Of a stretch of 64,000 nucleotides of DNA, positions 43,816 through 52,842 are shown one piece after another. How positions within the stretch are numbered: position 1 is the first letter of the stretch; each line of letters begins with the position of its first letter. The stretch is taken from NCBI RefSeq assembly GCF_900169565.1, contig NZ_LT828648.1:1304876-1368875 (forward strand), in the 5' to 3' direction. Both the position numbers and the translations under genes were made by a program. The notes under the pieces are model-generated. The model worked only from the letters and a program-made list of their open reading frames with translations, made no database searches and was not told the origin of the DNA. This stretch comes from Nitrospira japonica. GTDB lineage: Bacteria; Nitrospirota; Nitrospiria; Nitrospirales; Nitrospiraceae.

Positions 43816-46566
43816 TCACGTATGCGCGAGCAAGAGCTGATGAAGTTTCGAGGCATGTTGCTCTCGGAAACGCACCGTGATGCGAAGCTGTTCCAGGTAT
43901 TGCTCCAAGGTTTTCCCGCCCAGGTCGATCCGTCTCGAAGAAAAGAACGCCCTGACGTCGGCCTCGAGCGCCGGGGTCGCAAGCGCCGTGATGCCTCCGC
44001 ACATGCGGCGAAGCCCTTGTTTGGGAAATTGACGGTCCATTTGATCCCAGTGGGCCTTCACGAATTCCCACCCGAGCTCCTTGCCGTAGACGTTTCCCAT
44101 GACGGCACTGACGATCGCGGGGGCGTCCTGAAGGCGGATCTGTCCGCTGAGCGTGCGCTCCAGTGTCCTTCGCAGCAAGTCCGGTTGGCGGAATGCCGTG
44201 AGTGAGAACAGATAGCGGCGCTCTTCCTGCGGGGTCTTGGCCGTTCGAAACCGGTCGGCGAATTCGTCGTATCGCGCGTCATCGCCGGTAAAAGCCAGGA
44301 TGGAGACCAGTGCCGGGACCAGGTTGGGATCGACGGCGGCCGGATCTCGTTTGGACTCTTCGTATAGTTCCGCGGCACGTGTTTGCGTCACCGGGTCGTT
44401 GCCGAGACGGCCCATCGCTCCCACCAATTCGCTTCGCAGCTGCCGGATCAAGTCGTCTTCTCCTGGCGCCGCCGTCCATCCGACGGCCGAAAGCGCCGGG
44501 TGCACCCGCCGTCGTACAAAGGCTTGGATGGCCGGCCGCTGATCCGGCTCGATGAGCCGGTTGAGGAAGGCGAAGGAATCGAGAAGGATGGCCCAGACGT
44601 TCTTGTCTCGATCTTCCGAAAACCCGCCCGTCAGCTCAAGATAGTCGGCGAGTGATGTCAGCCCGGCGACCGTCGTGGCCCATGAGTCGTTGATCAGATT
44701 GAAGCGTTCGGTCGAAGCCAACCCCGCGAGGCCGGCCGCCAGGAGCTTACCGCGCAGCATGGGGCCGTACCGGACGCGATAGAAGCCGTGGCCCCCTTCA
44801 TTGACGAGTACGGATTCCGGATCCGCCGCGATCGTCAGGCGCGTGTTCCGTTCGGTCATGAGGAGTTTCACGGTTTGGCTCTTACCCTTTGACCGCACGC
44901 GAAGCTGGATCGGCACCTGCCAGCTTGGTGCGGGCGTCGACGAGGAAGGCGAGTTCGCCGGCAGGTAGGCAAACCGTTCCTGCGTGAGCGTCAGCGTCGT
45001 CTCGCTGGTGAGCTCGGCGGTGACGAGAGGATAGCCGGGCTGGAAAATCCAGCCGTTCATCATCGCCGGCACCGGGTGTTTCGCGGCATCGCCAAGAGCT
45101 ACCCACAAGTCGTTGGTGTCCGCGTTGCCGTACGCATGCCGGCGAAGGTAGTCTCGGACGCCGCTGCGAAATACGCCGGGCCCGATATGTTGTTCGAGCA
45201 TCCGGAGGACGGAGGCGCCCTTTTCGTACGTCAGGACGTCGAACATGGCGTCCGCGTCCTTCGGGGCGCGAACGGGATATTCGACGGGTCTGGTGCTGAG
45301 GAGACCGTCGACGGAGAGAGCCGCGGCCCTGGAAATGCAAAAGGTATCCCACCGTTTCCATTGCGGCTTCCAGGCGTCCACCGCCATCATCTCCATGAAG
45401 GTGGCGAAGGCTTCGTTAAGCCATAGACCGTTCCACCAGGACATGGTGACGAGGTCGCCGAACCACATGTGGGCGTTTTCATGGGCGACGACGTCGGCCA
45501 CGCGCTCCAACTCACCGTGCGTTCCGTTGCGTCGATCGACGAGCAATGCGGTCTCGCGAAACGTGATGGCGCCGAGGTTCTCCATGGCTCCCGACGCGAA
45601 ATCGGGAATGGCCAGGAGGTCGAGTTTGTCGCCCGGATAGGGAATGCCGTAATACTCCTCGAAAAATGTGAGAGAAGCGGTGGCGATGTCTTGACCGAAT
45701 GAGGCGAGCTCCTGCTTCCCCGGCACGCACCATATTCGAACTGGGGTCTTCCCGACGAACGTCGGGGCGGTGGATTCGATGTGTCCGACTATGAACGCCA
45801 CCAGATACGTCGACATGGTGATCGTGTCGGCGAAGCGAACCACCTTCTTGCCCTGTTCCATTGTTTCGGACTCGACCCGGCCGTTCGACACGGCGGTCAT
45901 CGCCGGATCGACGGCCAAGGTGACGGAGAAGACCGCCTTGAAGTCGGGTTCATCCCAACAGGGGAACCCGCGTCTTGCATCGGTGGCTTCAAACTGGGTT
46001 GCCGCCAGGGTTCTGACCTTGCCTGAGGCGTCCGTATAGGTGCTGCGATAGAAACCTCGAAGCTTGTCGTTGAGTGTGCCGAGGAAGGACAGTTGCAACC
46101 GCCATTGTCCGGGAGTGACGGTCTTGGGAAAGGTCAAGCGACAGCGTTCCAACGATTCTTCCAACTCGATCACGGCTTCCATCCGGTCCGTTCCGGGGCC
46201 TTCCAGACTTGCATGTTCAATGACGAGATCGGCGGCATTCAGGAGCAGTGATGTCGTGGGTTCCGACACCGACAGTGTGACGGTTTCCTGGCCCCGAAAT
46301 CCGGCCGCCGCCAGATCCGGCTCAAGGCGCAAGTCGTATCTGACCGGTATGACATGGCGCGGCAGGCGGTAGGGATCGCCGCCGACGGTCGGCGTCTCAT
46401 GGCTCATGGCATTCTCCTTTGGCGGTGTCATCGAGGCCGTGACATCGGCTTGTACGGAACGCGGGTGCAGGCCTGACGCAAGGGTGGCGGTGAACAGAGC
46501 GGACCCCGTCCGGGCGAGCATGCGGAACAGACCTCGTCGACCGACGAGATCACGGTCTTGTGGCAT
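43816..46566 (-). CDS. M1-family zinc aminopeptidase (puromycin-sensitive type)
   Basis: A 916-residue aminopeptidase with the substrate motif GAMEN (326-330), zinc site HENAH (H362, H366) plus E385, and a C-terminal ERAP1-like domain. Two starts are possible. From 46566 the protein has an N-terminal RRGLFRMLARTGSALFTATL segment resembling a signal, possibly Tat-like. From the in-frame ATG at 46407 (residue 54), with AAAGGAGA placed ideally, it would be an 863-residue cytosolic enzyme. The long start overlaps the end of rpiA by 17 bases. It lies in the sugar-phosphate operon; the peptidase role there is unexplained. Confidence 0.92.
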   Translation of the reverse strand: MPQDRDLVGRRGLFRMLARTGSALFTATLASGLHPRSVQADVTASMTPPKENAMSHETPTVGGDPYRLPRHVIPVRYDLRLEPDLAAAGFRGQETVTLSVSEPTTSLLLNAADLVIEHASLEGPGTDRMEAVIELEESLERCRLTFPKTVTPGQWRLQLSFLGTLNDKLRGFYRSTYTDASGKVRTLAATQFEATDARRGFPCWDEPDFKAVFSVTLAVDPAMTAVSNGRVESETMEQGKKVVRFADTITMSTYLVAFIVGHIESTAPTFVGKTPVRIWCVPGKQELASFGQDIATASLTFFEEYYGIPYPGDKLDLLAIPDFASGAMENLGAITFRETALLVDRRNGTHGELERVADVVAHENAHMWFGDLVTMSWWNGLWLNEAFATFMEMMAVDAWKPQWKRWDTFCISRAAALSVDGLLSTRPVEYPVRAPKDADAMFDVLTYEKGASVLRMLEQHIGPGVFRSGVRDYLRRHAYGNADTNDLWVALGDAAKHPVPAMMNGWIFQPGYPLVTAELTSETTLTLTQERFAYLPANSPSSSTPAPSWQVPIQLRVRSKGKSQTVKLLMTERNTRLTIAADPESVLVNEGGHGFYRVRYGPMLRGKLLAAGLAGLASTERFNLINDSWATTVAGLTSLADYLELTGGFSEDRDKNVWAILLDSFAFLNRLIEPDQRPAIQAFVRRRVHPALSAVGWTAAPGEDDLIRQLRSELVGAMGRLGNDPVTQTRAAELYEESKRDPAAVDPNLVPALVSILAFTGDDARYDEFADRFRTAKTPQEERRYLFSLTAFRQPDLLRRTLERTLSGQIRLQDAPAIVSAVMGNVYGKELGWEFVKAHWDQMDRQFPKQGLRRMCGGITALATPALEADVRAFFSSRRIDLGGKTLEQYLEQLRITVRFREQHASKLHQLLLAHT

Positions 46567-47248
46567 GGTAGGTTTCGACGCCCTGAGGGGTTCCGACGAT
46601 CAAGACGTCGGCGCAGTCGATGAACAGGCCGGTCTCGACAATGCCCGGGATATGGTGAAGAGCGGCGTCGAGTTCGCGCGGATTGTCGATTCGAGCCATA
46701 TGGGTATCCACGATCAAATTCCCGGATTCCGTTCGAAAGGGCGCACCGGCCTGTTCCCGCAGAACCACGCGGCTGCGTGTCAGCGCTTCAATAGCGCGGG
46801 CCGTGTTGCGCCAGCCGAATGAAATGACTTCGATGGGCAGCGGAAAGGTCTTTCCCAGGAACGGCACGCGTTTGGTGTAATCAATCAGCACAATGAATTG
46901 CTTGGCGGAGACGGCGACGATCTTTTCCTTCAACAGGGCCCCTCCCCCTCCTTTGATCAGGTTGAAGGAGGGATCAACCTGATCCGCGCCGTCGACGGCC
47001 ACGTCGATGGGCCAATGGTCGTTGTCATCGAGCAAGACGATGCCTGACCGGTCGGCCAGCGTCGCCGTTTCTCGGGAAGTCGAGACCCCGCGCAGTTTCA
47101 TGCCGGCCGCCACTTTTGTACCCAGCGCCATGATGAATTCTTTGGCGGTGGATCCCGTGCCCAGCCCCAGGACCATGCCGTCTTTCACATAGTCCAGCGC
47201 CGTCAGGGCGGCCGAGCGCTTATACGCGCTGAGATCGGTATCGCTCAT
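46550..47248 (-). CDS. rpiA: Ribose-5-phosphate isomerase A
   Basis: Interconverts ribose-5-phosphate and ribulose-5-phosphate in the pentose phosphate pathway. The 232-residue protein has the family motifs LGLGTGSTAKEFI (about 27-39), VDGADQVDPSFNLIKGGGGA with the catalytic Asp and phosphate loop, and KEKIVA. It overlaps glk by four bases (ATGA), so translation is coupled. Its neighbours glucokinase and 6-phosphogluconolactonase belong to the same pathway. Confidence 0.95.
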   Translation of the reverse strand: MSDTDLSAYKRSAALTALDYVKDGMVLGLGTGSTAKEFIMALGTKVAAGMKLRGVSTSRETATLADRSGIVLLDDNDHWPIDVAVDGADQVDPSFNLIKGGGGALLKEKIVAVSAKQFIVLIDYTKRVPFLGKTFPLPIEVISFGWRNTARAIEALTRSRVVLREQAGAPFRTESGNLIVDTHMARIDNPRELDAALHHIPGIVETGLFIDCADVLIVGTPQGVETYHATRP

Positions 47249-48309
47249 GATTGAGCCAACCGTGCCGCGGTGGCGGCCGCTCCGATGAGACCGGTTCGGT
47301 CGTTCAGCACGATGTAGACGGGGATGGTGCTCATCAGACGTTTGTAGCGTCCCTTGTTCGTAAAGCCGCGCATGAACGCACCGTCGGTCAGCTTCGGCAG
47401 AAGTTTGGGAGCGATTCCGCCTCCGACATAGACACCGTTGAGGGTCATGGCCTTCAACGCGAGGTTTCCTGCTTCGGCTCCGAATATCGACGCGAACATA
47501 TCGAGGGTCTGCGTGGCGATCTCCGCCTGGCCCTTTAAGCCGGCTGCGGCGATTTCCGCAGCGGGATCGCCGGCCGCGATTTTCTCCGCCAGCCAGGTCG
47601 GCTCGTTCTTTTTGGTATCGCGCACGTATTCATAGATCGCGTGAATACCGGGGCCGGACAATACGCGTTCGTAGCTCACGTGCAGATAATGGCTTCGCAC
47701 ATGGCGGAGCAAGTCGATTTCATTGTCGTTATTGGGTGCGAAATCCGTGTGTCCCCCCTCCGAGGGCATGGGCTGATATCGGGCGCCGTCCCAAAAGAGA
47801 ATGGATTCTCCCAGTCCCGTTCCCGCGGCGATCAAGGCGATGGCCTGACGATGCGTGGGAGGGGTGCCGGCATTCAGGGTGTGGAGCTCCTCCGGGCGAA
47901 GGAGCAGAATGCCATGGGCGGTTGCTTCCAAGTCGTTCAGCAGCCGGACGGCGGGAATGTCGAAACGTTTCGCCAGGGCGTCTCCATCCAATACCCAGGG
48001 GAGATTGGTCGTTCGGCTGTAGTTTTGAATCACGGGCCCCGCAACGCCGAAACAGGCGGCGGTAATACGCGTGGGTTCGGGGGGCATGGAAGACACTGAT
48101 GGCTCGCCGGATCCGGCAGTGGGAGCCGCGATCTCAAGCGGCGCCGCGGATGGGGTACGGGGAGTGAGGAATTCCTCAAGGATCTCTTCGAGGGATGCGT
48201 ATTCCTTGCTGGGGAAAGATTCCGTGCGGATCGGCTCGGTGCGTTCGTCCTTCCAGTCGAAGAGCGCCAGATGGGTTTTGGTTCCTCCGATGTCCCCAGC
48301 AAGGATCAT
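47245..48309 (-). CDS. glk: Glucokinase
   Basis: Phosphorylates glucose with ATP. The 354-residue protein is of the bacterial Glk (E. coli) type: phosphate-1 motif AGDIGGTKTHLALFDW at the start, LNDLEATAHGI, the glucose-binding region GTGLGESIL and EGGHTDFAP, and C-terminal GGIAPKLLP. It contains a Pro/Ala/Ser-rich insertion of about 25 residues (about 50-75) not present in E. coli Glk. It lies between pgl (12 bases) and rpiA (four-base overlap), an operon for glucose entry into the pentose phosphate pathway. Confidence 0.94.
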   Translation of the reverse strand: MILAGDIGGTKTHLALFDWKDERTEPIRTESFPSKEYASLEEILEEFLTPRTPSAAPLEIAAPTAGSGEPSVSSMPPEPTRITAACFGVAGPVIQNYSRTTNLPWVLDGDALAKRFDIPAVRLLNDLEATAHGILLLRPEELHTLNAGTPPTHRQAIALIAAGTGLGESILFWDGARYQPMPSEGGHTDFAPNNDNEIDLLRHVRSHYLHVSYERVLSGPGIHAIYEYVRDTKKNEPTWLAEKIAAGDPAAEIAAAGLKGQAEIATQTLDMFASIFGAEAGNLALKAMTLNGVYVGGGIAPKLLPKLTDGAFMRGFTNKGRYKRLMSTIPVYIVLNDRTGLIGAAATAARLAQS

Positions 48310-48321
48310 GACGGCCTCTCA

Positions 48322-49089
48322 TCAAGTCGGCTTGTTGTGGCTTGGCAATTCGGATGCGGCCGCCTGATCCAGCATCCAGATCAGATGCCCCGGTTCCGGT
48401 GTCACAAGGGCCGCCGGCAGGGCACGATCAGCGGCGGTCTGCGGTGCCAAAATGCGGCGAACGATCTGCGCCTTCGTCGAGCCGGTGACCAGAAACAGTA
48501 TCACACTCGCGCGGTTGATCACACCTAGGGTCAGGGTGAGTCGCAGAGGAATTCCCTTTGGTGATCGTCCGACGGTCACCAGACGATGGGACTCCAGCAG
48601 CGTGGTGGTGCCGGGAAACAGCGAAGCCGTGTGGCCGTCCTCTCCCAGGCCAAGAAGAACGAGATCGAGGCTTGGGATTTCCGGCTCGGTGCAGCCCACG
48701 ACCGTGCGGAGTGAACGTTCATACTCGTCGGCTGCGGCGCGAGGATCGGGATTCTCGCCCGACATGCGGTGCACGTGCCCGGGAGGGATGTCCAGCGGAG
48801 CAAATAACGAGGCGCGAGCCATTCCATAATTGCTGTCGGGATGATCCGGACTGACGCATCGTTCGTCACCGAACAGAAAGACGGTGCGGTGCCAGTCCAT
48901 CTCCGTCTGGCTTTTGGCCGGTTGAGCCAGCGCCTGATACAGACGCTGCGGTGTCGAGCCCCCCGAGAGTGCAAGAAGGAAGCGGCCGCGGAGTCGGATC
49001 GCTTGGCGGCCCAATTCGCGCAGCAATATCGCCGTGGCGTCTGCCCACCCGGCGTCCGGGCTGATGCGGATGTCGGGTCGCATGGTCAT
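48322..49089 (-). CDS. pgl: 6-phosphogluconolactonase (DevB type)
   Basis: Hydrolyses 6-phosphogluconolactone to 6-phosphogluconate, the second oxidative step of the pentose phosphate pathway. The 255-residue protein has ALSGGSTPQRLYQAL, FGDERCVSPDHPDSNYGMA and LLGLGEDGHTASLFPGT, all diagnostic. A GGAG element supports the ATG at 49089, although another ATG follows two codons later. It is the first gene of pgl-glk-rpiA-M1-VOC. Glucose-6-phosphate dehydrogenase is not in the window. Confidence 0.95.
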   Translation of the reverse strand: MTMRPDIRISPDAGWADATAILLRELGRQAIRLRGRFLLALSGGSTPQRLYQALAQPAKSQTEMDWHRTVFLFGDERCVSPDHPDSNYGMARASLFAPLDIPPGHVHRMSGENPDPRAAADEYERSLRTVVGCTEPEIPSLDLVLLGLGEDGHTASLFPGTTTLLESHRLVTVGRSPKGIPLRLTLTLGVINRASVILFLVTGSTKAQIVRRILAPQTAADRALPAALVTPEPGHLIWMLDQAAASELPSHNKPT

Positions 49090-49218
49090 GGCATCTCCGA
49101 CGATTGTGACCTGCCCGGTATTCCTTACGGAATCGGTGGCGTATGTCCTCCGGCGGGATAGGGACCTCGTCGAAGTATCTTATTGTCCAAAAAACGGAAA
49201 GGCAACGCCTCAGATCGC

Positions 49219-49893
49219 TCAGCGTGGACTCGTGCGTCGAATGATCGCAGGCATGCCGTCCGTCAATGACCAAGCAAGGGATTGGGCCTCGTTTTCGGCC
49301 AACGTGAGCGCGATGGAGGGGTCGGCTTGCGTATCGGACCGCGAGGCCAGGGCGCGAATTTGGCTATTGAGCCATTGCCACCAGCGTTTCATGCGAAGAA
49401 CGCTCCACCGAACCGGAGCCTGCTCCGCGGGAGATACAACGGTCAGTGCCAGCGGAGGAGAAAACAGCAGGTCATAGGAAGCCGGCATATCGGTCAAAGA
49501 AATCGGTTCCTGCTCCGTTCCCGACGGATCGACTTTGCGCCGGGCGACCGCCGGCCGTACGGTGAGACGGAAGATTCCGGTCATCTTCTCCTGAGAGTCT
49601 GCGGACCATTCCATGATCGGAAGGCGATGGAGTTCCACGCCGCGGGCTTTGAGAACGACGGCTTTGGCGGCAAGATCGATCAAAAGATAGGTCTGTGGCC
49701 GGGCAGCCAGTTTGACTTCCTCGACCAGCGTACGCGTCGCTTCGTGCAGGGCGGCCGGATCGTTCATGTTCACGTCGAACGGATTCTCGAATTCGGCCGC
49801 CCAAGCGAGGTGCGGCGTCGTGATGCACCAGACCATCAGCAGGAGGACGATTGCGCATTCCCAGGCTCGCGGTGCCCTGTGAAGATTCGACAT
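49219..49893 (-). CDS. Exported protein related to YkuD but lacking the active site
   Basis: A 224-residue exported protein. The signal peptide (AIVLLLMVWCITTPHLAWAA) ends near residue 32. The stretch RPQTYLLIDLAAKAVVLKAR resembles the first strands of the YkuD domain in the neighbouring L,D-transpeptidase (SRPYIVVDTARNHLFIKR), but the catalytic HG...HGC block is absent, so it should be inactive or have diverged. The start is uncertain: GTG at 49980 and ATG at 49917 or 49893 are in frame. It is last in a cell-wall cluster. Function unknown. Confidence 0.65.
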   Translation of the reverse strand: MSNLHRAPRAWECAIVLLLMVWCITTPHLAWAAEFENPFDVNMNDPAALHEATRTLVEEVKLAARPQTYLLIDLAAKAVVLKARGVELHRLPIMEWSADSQEKMTGIFRLTVRPAVARRKVDPSGTEQEPISLTDMPASYDLLFSPPLALTVVSPAEQAPVRWSVLRMKRWWQWLNSQIRALASRSDTQADPSIALTLAENEAQSLAWSLTDGMPAIIRRTSPR

Positions 49894-49984
49894 ACCTAAC
49901 GGTCGAGCAGATTTCATCGGGCCGGTATGGGAGACTGGTGTGGAGCGGGCAATGAATGAGAAGGCCGGGTGGTTCCGCACTCGG

Positions 49985-50617
49985 CTAGAAGATCATGATC
50001 GGCGTGCCGACGCGCGCAAGTTGGTAGACGCTCTTCAAATCGTCGTCGTTCAGCCGGATGCAGCCATGCGTCACGTTCTTTCCCAGGAGCCTCGGGTAGA
50101 GCGTGCCATGGATGAAGTAGCCTTTTCCGAAACCCAGTGCGTACGCGCCAAGCACGCCGGGTTCCACTCGATCGGCCTGGCTGATAGGAACGGCCAGGCC
50201 CTCTTCGACGAAGGCCCAGTCTGGTCTGACCCAGACGGGATTCACCAGCTTGGATTGAACAGAAAATTCGCCTCGTGGCGTATCGAAGATCCATTGGCCG
50301 GCGGTTTCACCGGGCTTGTCGAGAATCGTGCCGCTTCCCGTCGAAGCAATGGCGTCCAACATGATCCGATCGCGGCGTTTGATGAACAAGTGGTTTCTCG
50401 CGGTGTCCACGACGATGTACGGACGGCTTGGAGTCAGTTGCGTGAGTTGTCGCGTCAAGGATCTATAGCGGGTTTGCAGGGCAAGCAGCGCGGCCGGATC
50501 ACTGATGGTCGGGGATGCATCAGAGCGCTCCGGCTCGATCCGTAGGGTGCTGTGCGCTAGGCTGAGCAGGAGGAAAGCGACGAAACCTGAGGCGAGGAGC
50601 GATCGGCCTTGCTTCAT
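49985..50617 (-). CDS. L,D-transpeptidase with YkuD domain (210 residues)
   Basis: Forms 3-3 cross-links in peptidoglycan or attaches proteins to it. The 210-residue protein has a signal anchor (about 8-24), a short coiled region, and a C-terminal YkuD domain with the catalytic pair in HGTLYPRLLGKNVTHGCIRL (HxxxxxxxxxxxxxHGC). It is nine bases downstream of the next transpeptidase gene, so operonic. Periplasmic. The active-site Cys marks it as catalytically competent. Confidence 0.92.
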   Translation of the reverse strand: MKQGRSLLASGFVAFLLLSLAHSTLRIEPERSDASPTISDPAALLALQTRYRSLTRQLTQLTPSRPYIVVDTARNHLFIKRRDRIMLDAIASTGSGTILDKPGETAGQWIFDTPRGEFSVQSKLVNPVWVRPDWAFVEEGLAVPISQADRVEPGVLGAYALGFGKGYFIHGTLYPRLLGKNVTHGCIRLNDDDLKSVYQLARVGTPIMIF

Positions 50618-50626
50618 GGAATGCCA

Positions 50627-51775
50627 CTATATTTCATTCGCATGGCTGCGGAGGTCGGCCAGCACAAGGGCCACGGAGTTTTGCTCGTCGAGCGCGCCGA
50701 CGATGGTCACCGGGGTGCCCTTGTCGACCCGGTTGAACAGCCATGCCATTTGCGGGTTTTCGAGCATGACGCAGCCCAGTGACGCCGCCATGAGCTCATT
50801 TTGTGTGCCATGAATCTCAATTTGACCGCCGATGCCGCGCGAATCGGGAATGTGTCCGGTTTTACGGTCCAGAAGAAACCGCCGCCGATCTTCGGCATTG
50901 GGATAGTCCAGTACCAGTGCGCGGAAGAACTGCGTGTGGCCTTGCCCGCGTTTCGTCGTCACGCGGTAGCGGCCCTCGGGGGTGGCGCCATCCCCCTGGT
51001 AACGTTTTTCGCGGATGCCGTTGAAGCCGAGACGGACCGAGTATGAGAGCACCGGCTGCCCGTTTCTATAGAGGATGAGACGGCGGTCCGCCTTGCTGAC
51101 GACGATGGCGGAGGTGCGGTGCGTGCGCGACCAGTCCACGGTTTCCTTGACCATCTGCTGCCAGCGGGCAATGCGTTCGCGATTGGCGTAGTGGCCGAGT
51201 TCGCTATTCAACAACGAGGCTTGCGTCGCCAGTCTTTGGGCGGCCTGGTCCGAGGCCGCGAGCGAGTGAGCATACTCCCCCTGTTGGTAAAACGAGCGGG
51301 CTTGCTTGAGCAGCAACTCCGTTTCCACCGGATTACGGCCGAGGACCAAGCGGCTGTCGATCGCGCCGACTTTCCGGGCGAGGGCGCGTGCACGGTCTTC
51401 TGCGCGCAAGAGCTGTTGCTCGGCCGCGTGCCGGAGCGATTCTCGCTGCTCGGCCAATCGACTGACGGCTTGAAGCCCCTCCTCATGCAACCCGCGTAGC
51501 GCGGATTCCAAGTCGTTCGGTTCCCAAGGCCACTGAATCGTGTCGTCTTCGGCTTCGACGCGGGCCTTGAGAATCATCCACTGTTGGGTGAACCGCGCAT
51601 ACTCGTCCGGGGCGATCTCCGAAGCGCGCAATCGGACCAGATCGCGATCGACGGAAGCGACCGCTTGCACAGCCTCTTCAGGGACGGTCTTCACACAACC
51701 GGTCAGCAGACAAGACAGGACCAAGGCCGCCATGCTCGACCGAAGAAGCCCGCTTGTATGAAACCCTGTCGCCAC
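50627..51775 (-). CDS. L,D-transpeptidase lipoprotein with YkuD domain (382 residues)
   Basis: A 382-residue putative lipoprotein (lipobox LLTGC near residue 27) starting with GTG. The middle (about 35-225) is helical, probably coiled-coil (EGLQAVSRLAEQRESLRHAA, REQ-rich), then a YkuD domain with IEIHGTQNELMAASLGCVML carrying the His and Cys of the active site. The pattern SLGC replaces the more common HGC. It follows the coiled-coil lipoprotein gene by 14 bases and precedes the second transpeptidase by nine. Confidence 0.9.
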   Translation of the reverse strand: MATGFHTSGLLRSSMAALVLSCLLTGCVKTVPEEAVQAVASVDRDLVRLRASEIAPDEYARFTQQWMILKARVEAEDDTIQWPWEPNDLESALRGLHEEGLQAVSRLAEQRESLRHAAEQQLLRAEDRARALARKVGAIDSRLVLGRNPVETELLLKQARSFYQQGEYAHSLAASDQAAQRLATQASLLNSELGHYANRERIARWQQMVKETVDWSRTHRTSAIVVSKADRRLILYRNGQPVLSYSVRLGFNGIREKRYQGDGATPEGRYRVTTKRGQGHTQFFRALVLDYPNAEDRRRFLLDRKTGHIPDSRGIGGQIEIHGTQNELMAASLGCVMLENPQMAWLFNRVDKGTPVTIVGALDEQNSVALVLADLRSHANEI

Positions 51776-51789
51776 GACGCAATGTCCCC

Positions 51790-52404
51790 TTATTTTTTCT
51801 TGGTTCGCACGGGTTTGGCTTTCCCGATCTTCGCGAGCGCCGTCTCGACTTCGTGAGATAGCGCCTGGCTCTTTTCCTGAATGGCCTTGGCTTTGGTCTG
51901 AGCCGTCAGGTAGTCCGACTTGTCGATCATCATCTGGACGTCGTTGAGCGAGGCCTTTAAGGCCTCCGCGTCGGTCTTGATCGACTCAAGGGCGGCGCGG
52001 TCCTTACCGGCCGGGGCTGCGGCGATCAGATCGGCGGCATGCTTGACGGCGTCTGCTGCGGCGTGATGAGCCTGAACGGCGGCCATCTTGGCTTCTTCCA
52101 TTTTCTTGAGCGAGTCGGTTTTGACTCGTTCGGCATCCGTCTTGACCGTGGCGACCAACTGATCGACTTTTCCGTAATCCCGGAACAAGGCAAACTTGGC
52201 TTCCTGGTCCGCCACTTCCTTCCTGATGGCGGCCATGCCGCCTTCGAGCTTGGCATACTCGTCTGCGATATACGTGGCCGCGCCGCTCTGTTGAGCATCC
52301 TTGATCGCCTGCTCGGCCGAAGTGATTTGGTCGGCGGGGGGTTGGGCGCAGCCGCCGAGGAGCAGAACATATAGGATGACGAAACCTGTCCATGGCTTGA
52401 CCAT
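51790..52404 (-). CDS. Coiled-coil lipoprotein
   Basis: A 204-residue lipoprotein with lipobox LLLGGC (Cys about 19) and an almost wholly helical mature region with Ala/Lys/Glu-rich coiled coils (for example TDAERVKTDSLKKMEEAKMA), ending in a basic KPVRTKKK tail. AAGGAGGAGAG before the ATG at 52404 is a strong ribosome binding site; the long upstream frame is not coding. It heads the L,D-transpeptidase cluster, and the basic tail might contact peptidoglycan or another envelope polymer. Function unknown. Confidence 0.85.
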   Translation of the reverse strand: MVKPWTGFVILYVLLLGGCAQPPADQITSAEQAIKDAQQSGAATYIADEYAKLEGGMAAIRKEVADQEAKFALFRDYGKVDQLVATVKTDAERVKTDSLKKMEEAKMAAVQAHHAAADAVKHAADLIAAAPAGKDRAALESIKTDAEALKASLNDVQMMIDKSDYLTAQTKAKAIQEKSQALSHEVETALAKIGKAKPVRTKKK

Positions 52405-52545
52405 GAGCTCTCCTCCTTCAGTCACCGATAGCGTTCGGTGGATCGTGCAGGATTCTTCCGTGTAAGCGGTGCGAACGATGTCGTATGTATGCGGGGCAAA
52501 TACAAGAATGTTCGCAAAGGCAGTGCCACCGTATGGTCCATGAGA

Positions 52546-52595
52546 AATCGCCGTCTTGCTTGAAAACATTGGCGATTGCCGCTGTCGAGGCAATC
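52546..52595 (+). promoter_or_regulatory. Two mutually exclusive hairpins
   Basis: AATCGCC (52546-52552) pairs with GGCGATT (52571-52577), and GATTGCC (52574-52580) pairs with GGCAATC (52589-52595). Both stems are perfect seven-pair stems and share GATT at 52574-52577, so only one can form fully. Transcription through this region has not been shown. Confidence 0.4.
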
Positions 52596-52768
52596 GGTTT
52601 GACGGCACTCTGGGGCAGTCTAGCGTAGTCGGGTGGAAAGGTCTACAAAATCGCCTCAATTTGACCGGCTTTTCAATGGCTTACTGGTATGCCTCCATAA
52701 CAAGCATGCCTAGCATCCATGATGAGCGGACTGGAAGGATTGGGCGCGAGCGACTGAGGCGACGCGGT

Positions 52769-52797
52769 TTGACAGGTACGAGACCCCTACCTATAAT
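52769..52797 (+). promoter_or_regulatory. Consensus sigma70 promoter of rpmH
   Basis: TTGACA (52769-52774) and TATAAT (52792-52797) with a 17-base spacer: a perfect match to the consensus. Predicted start about 52804, leaving about 39 bases with an AAGGAG ribosome binding site. Confidence 0.92.
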
Positions 52798-52842
52798 GCA
52801 CCGTTCGTTTGCAAATGATCGAAGGATCCAAGGAGTACTAGG

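Larger units (their letters stand above)
52405..52842. other. Divergent intergenic region before rpmH
   Basis: 438 bases without a convincing gene. It contains the rpmH promoter and two overlapping hairpins. I looked for DnaA boxes (TTATCCACA type) and found none, so I do not call an origin here. Confidence 0.5.

Noticed and set aside
52405-52842. Replication origin next to rpmH
   Set aside because: No TTATCCACA-type DnaA boxes, no dnaA gene, and no AT-rich unwinding region within the gap.
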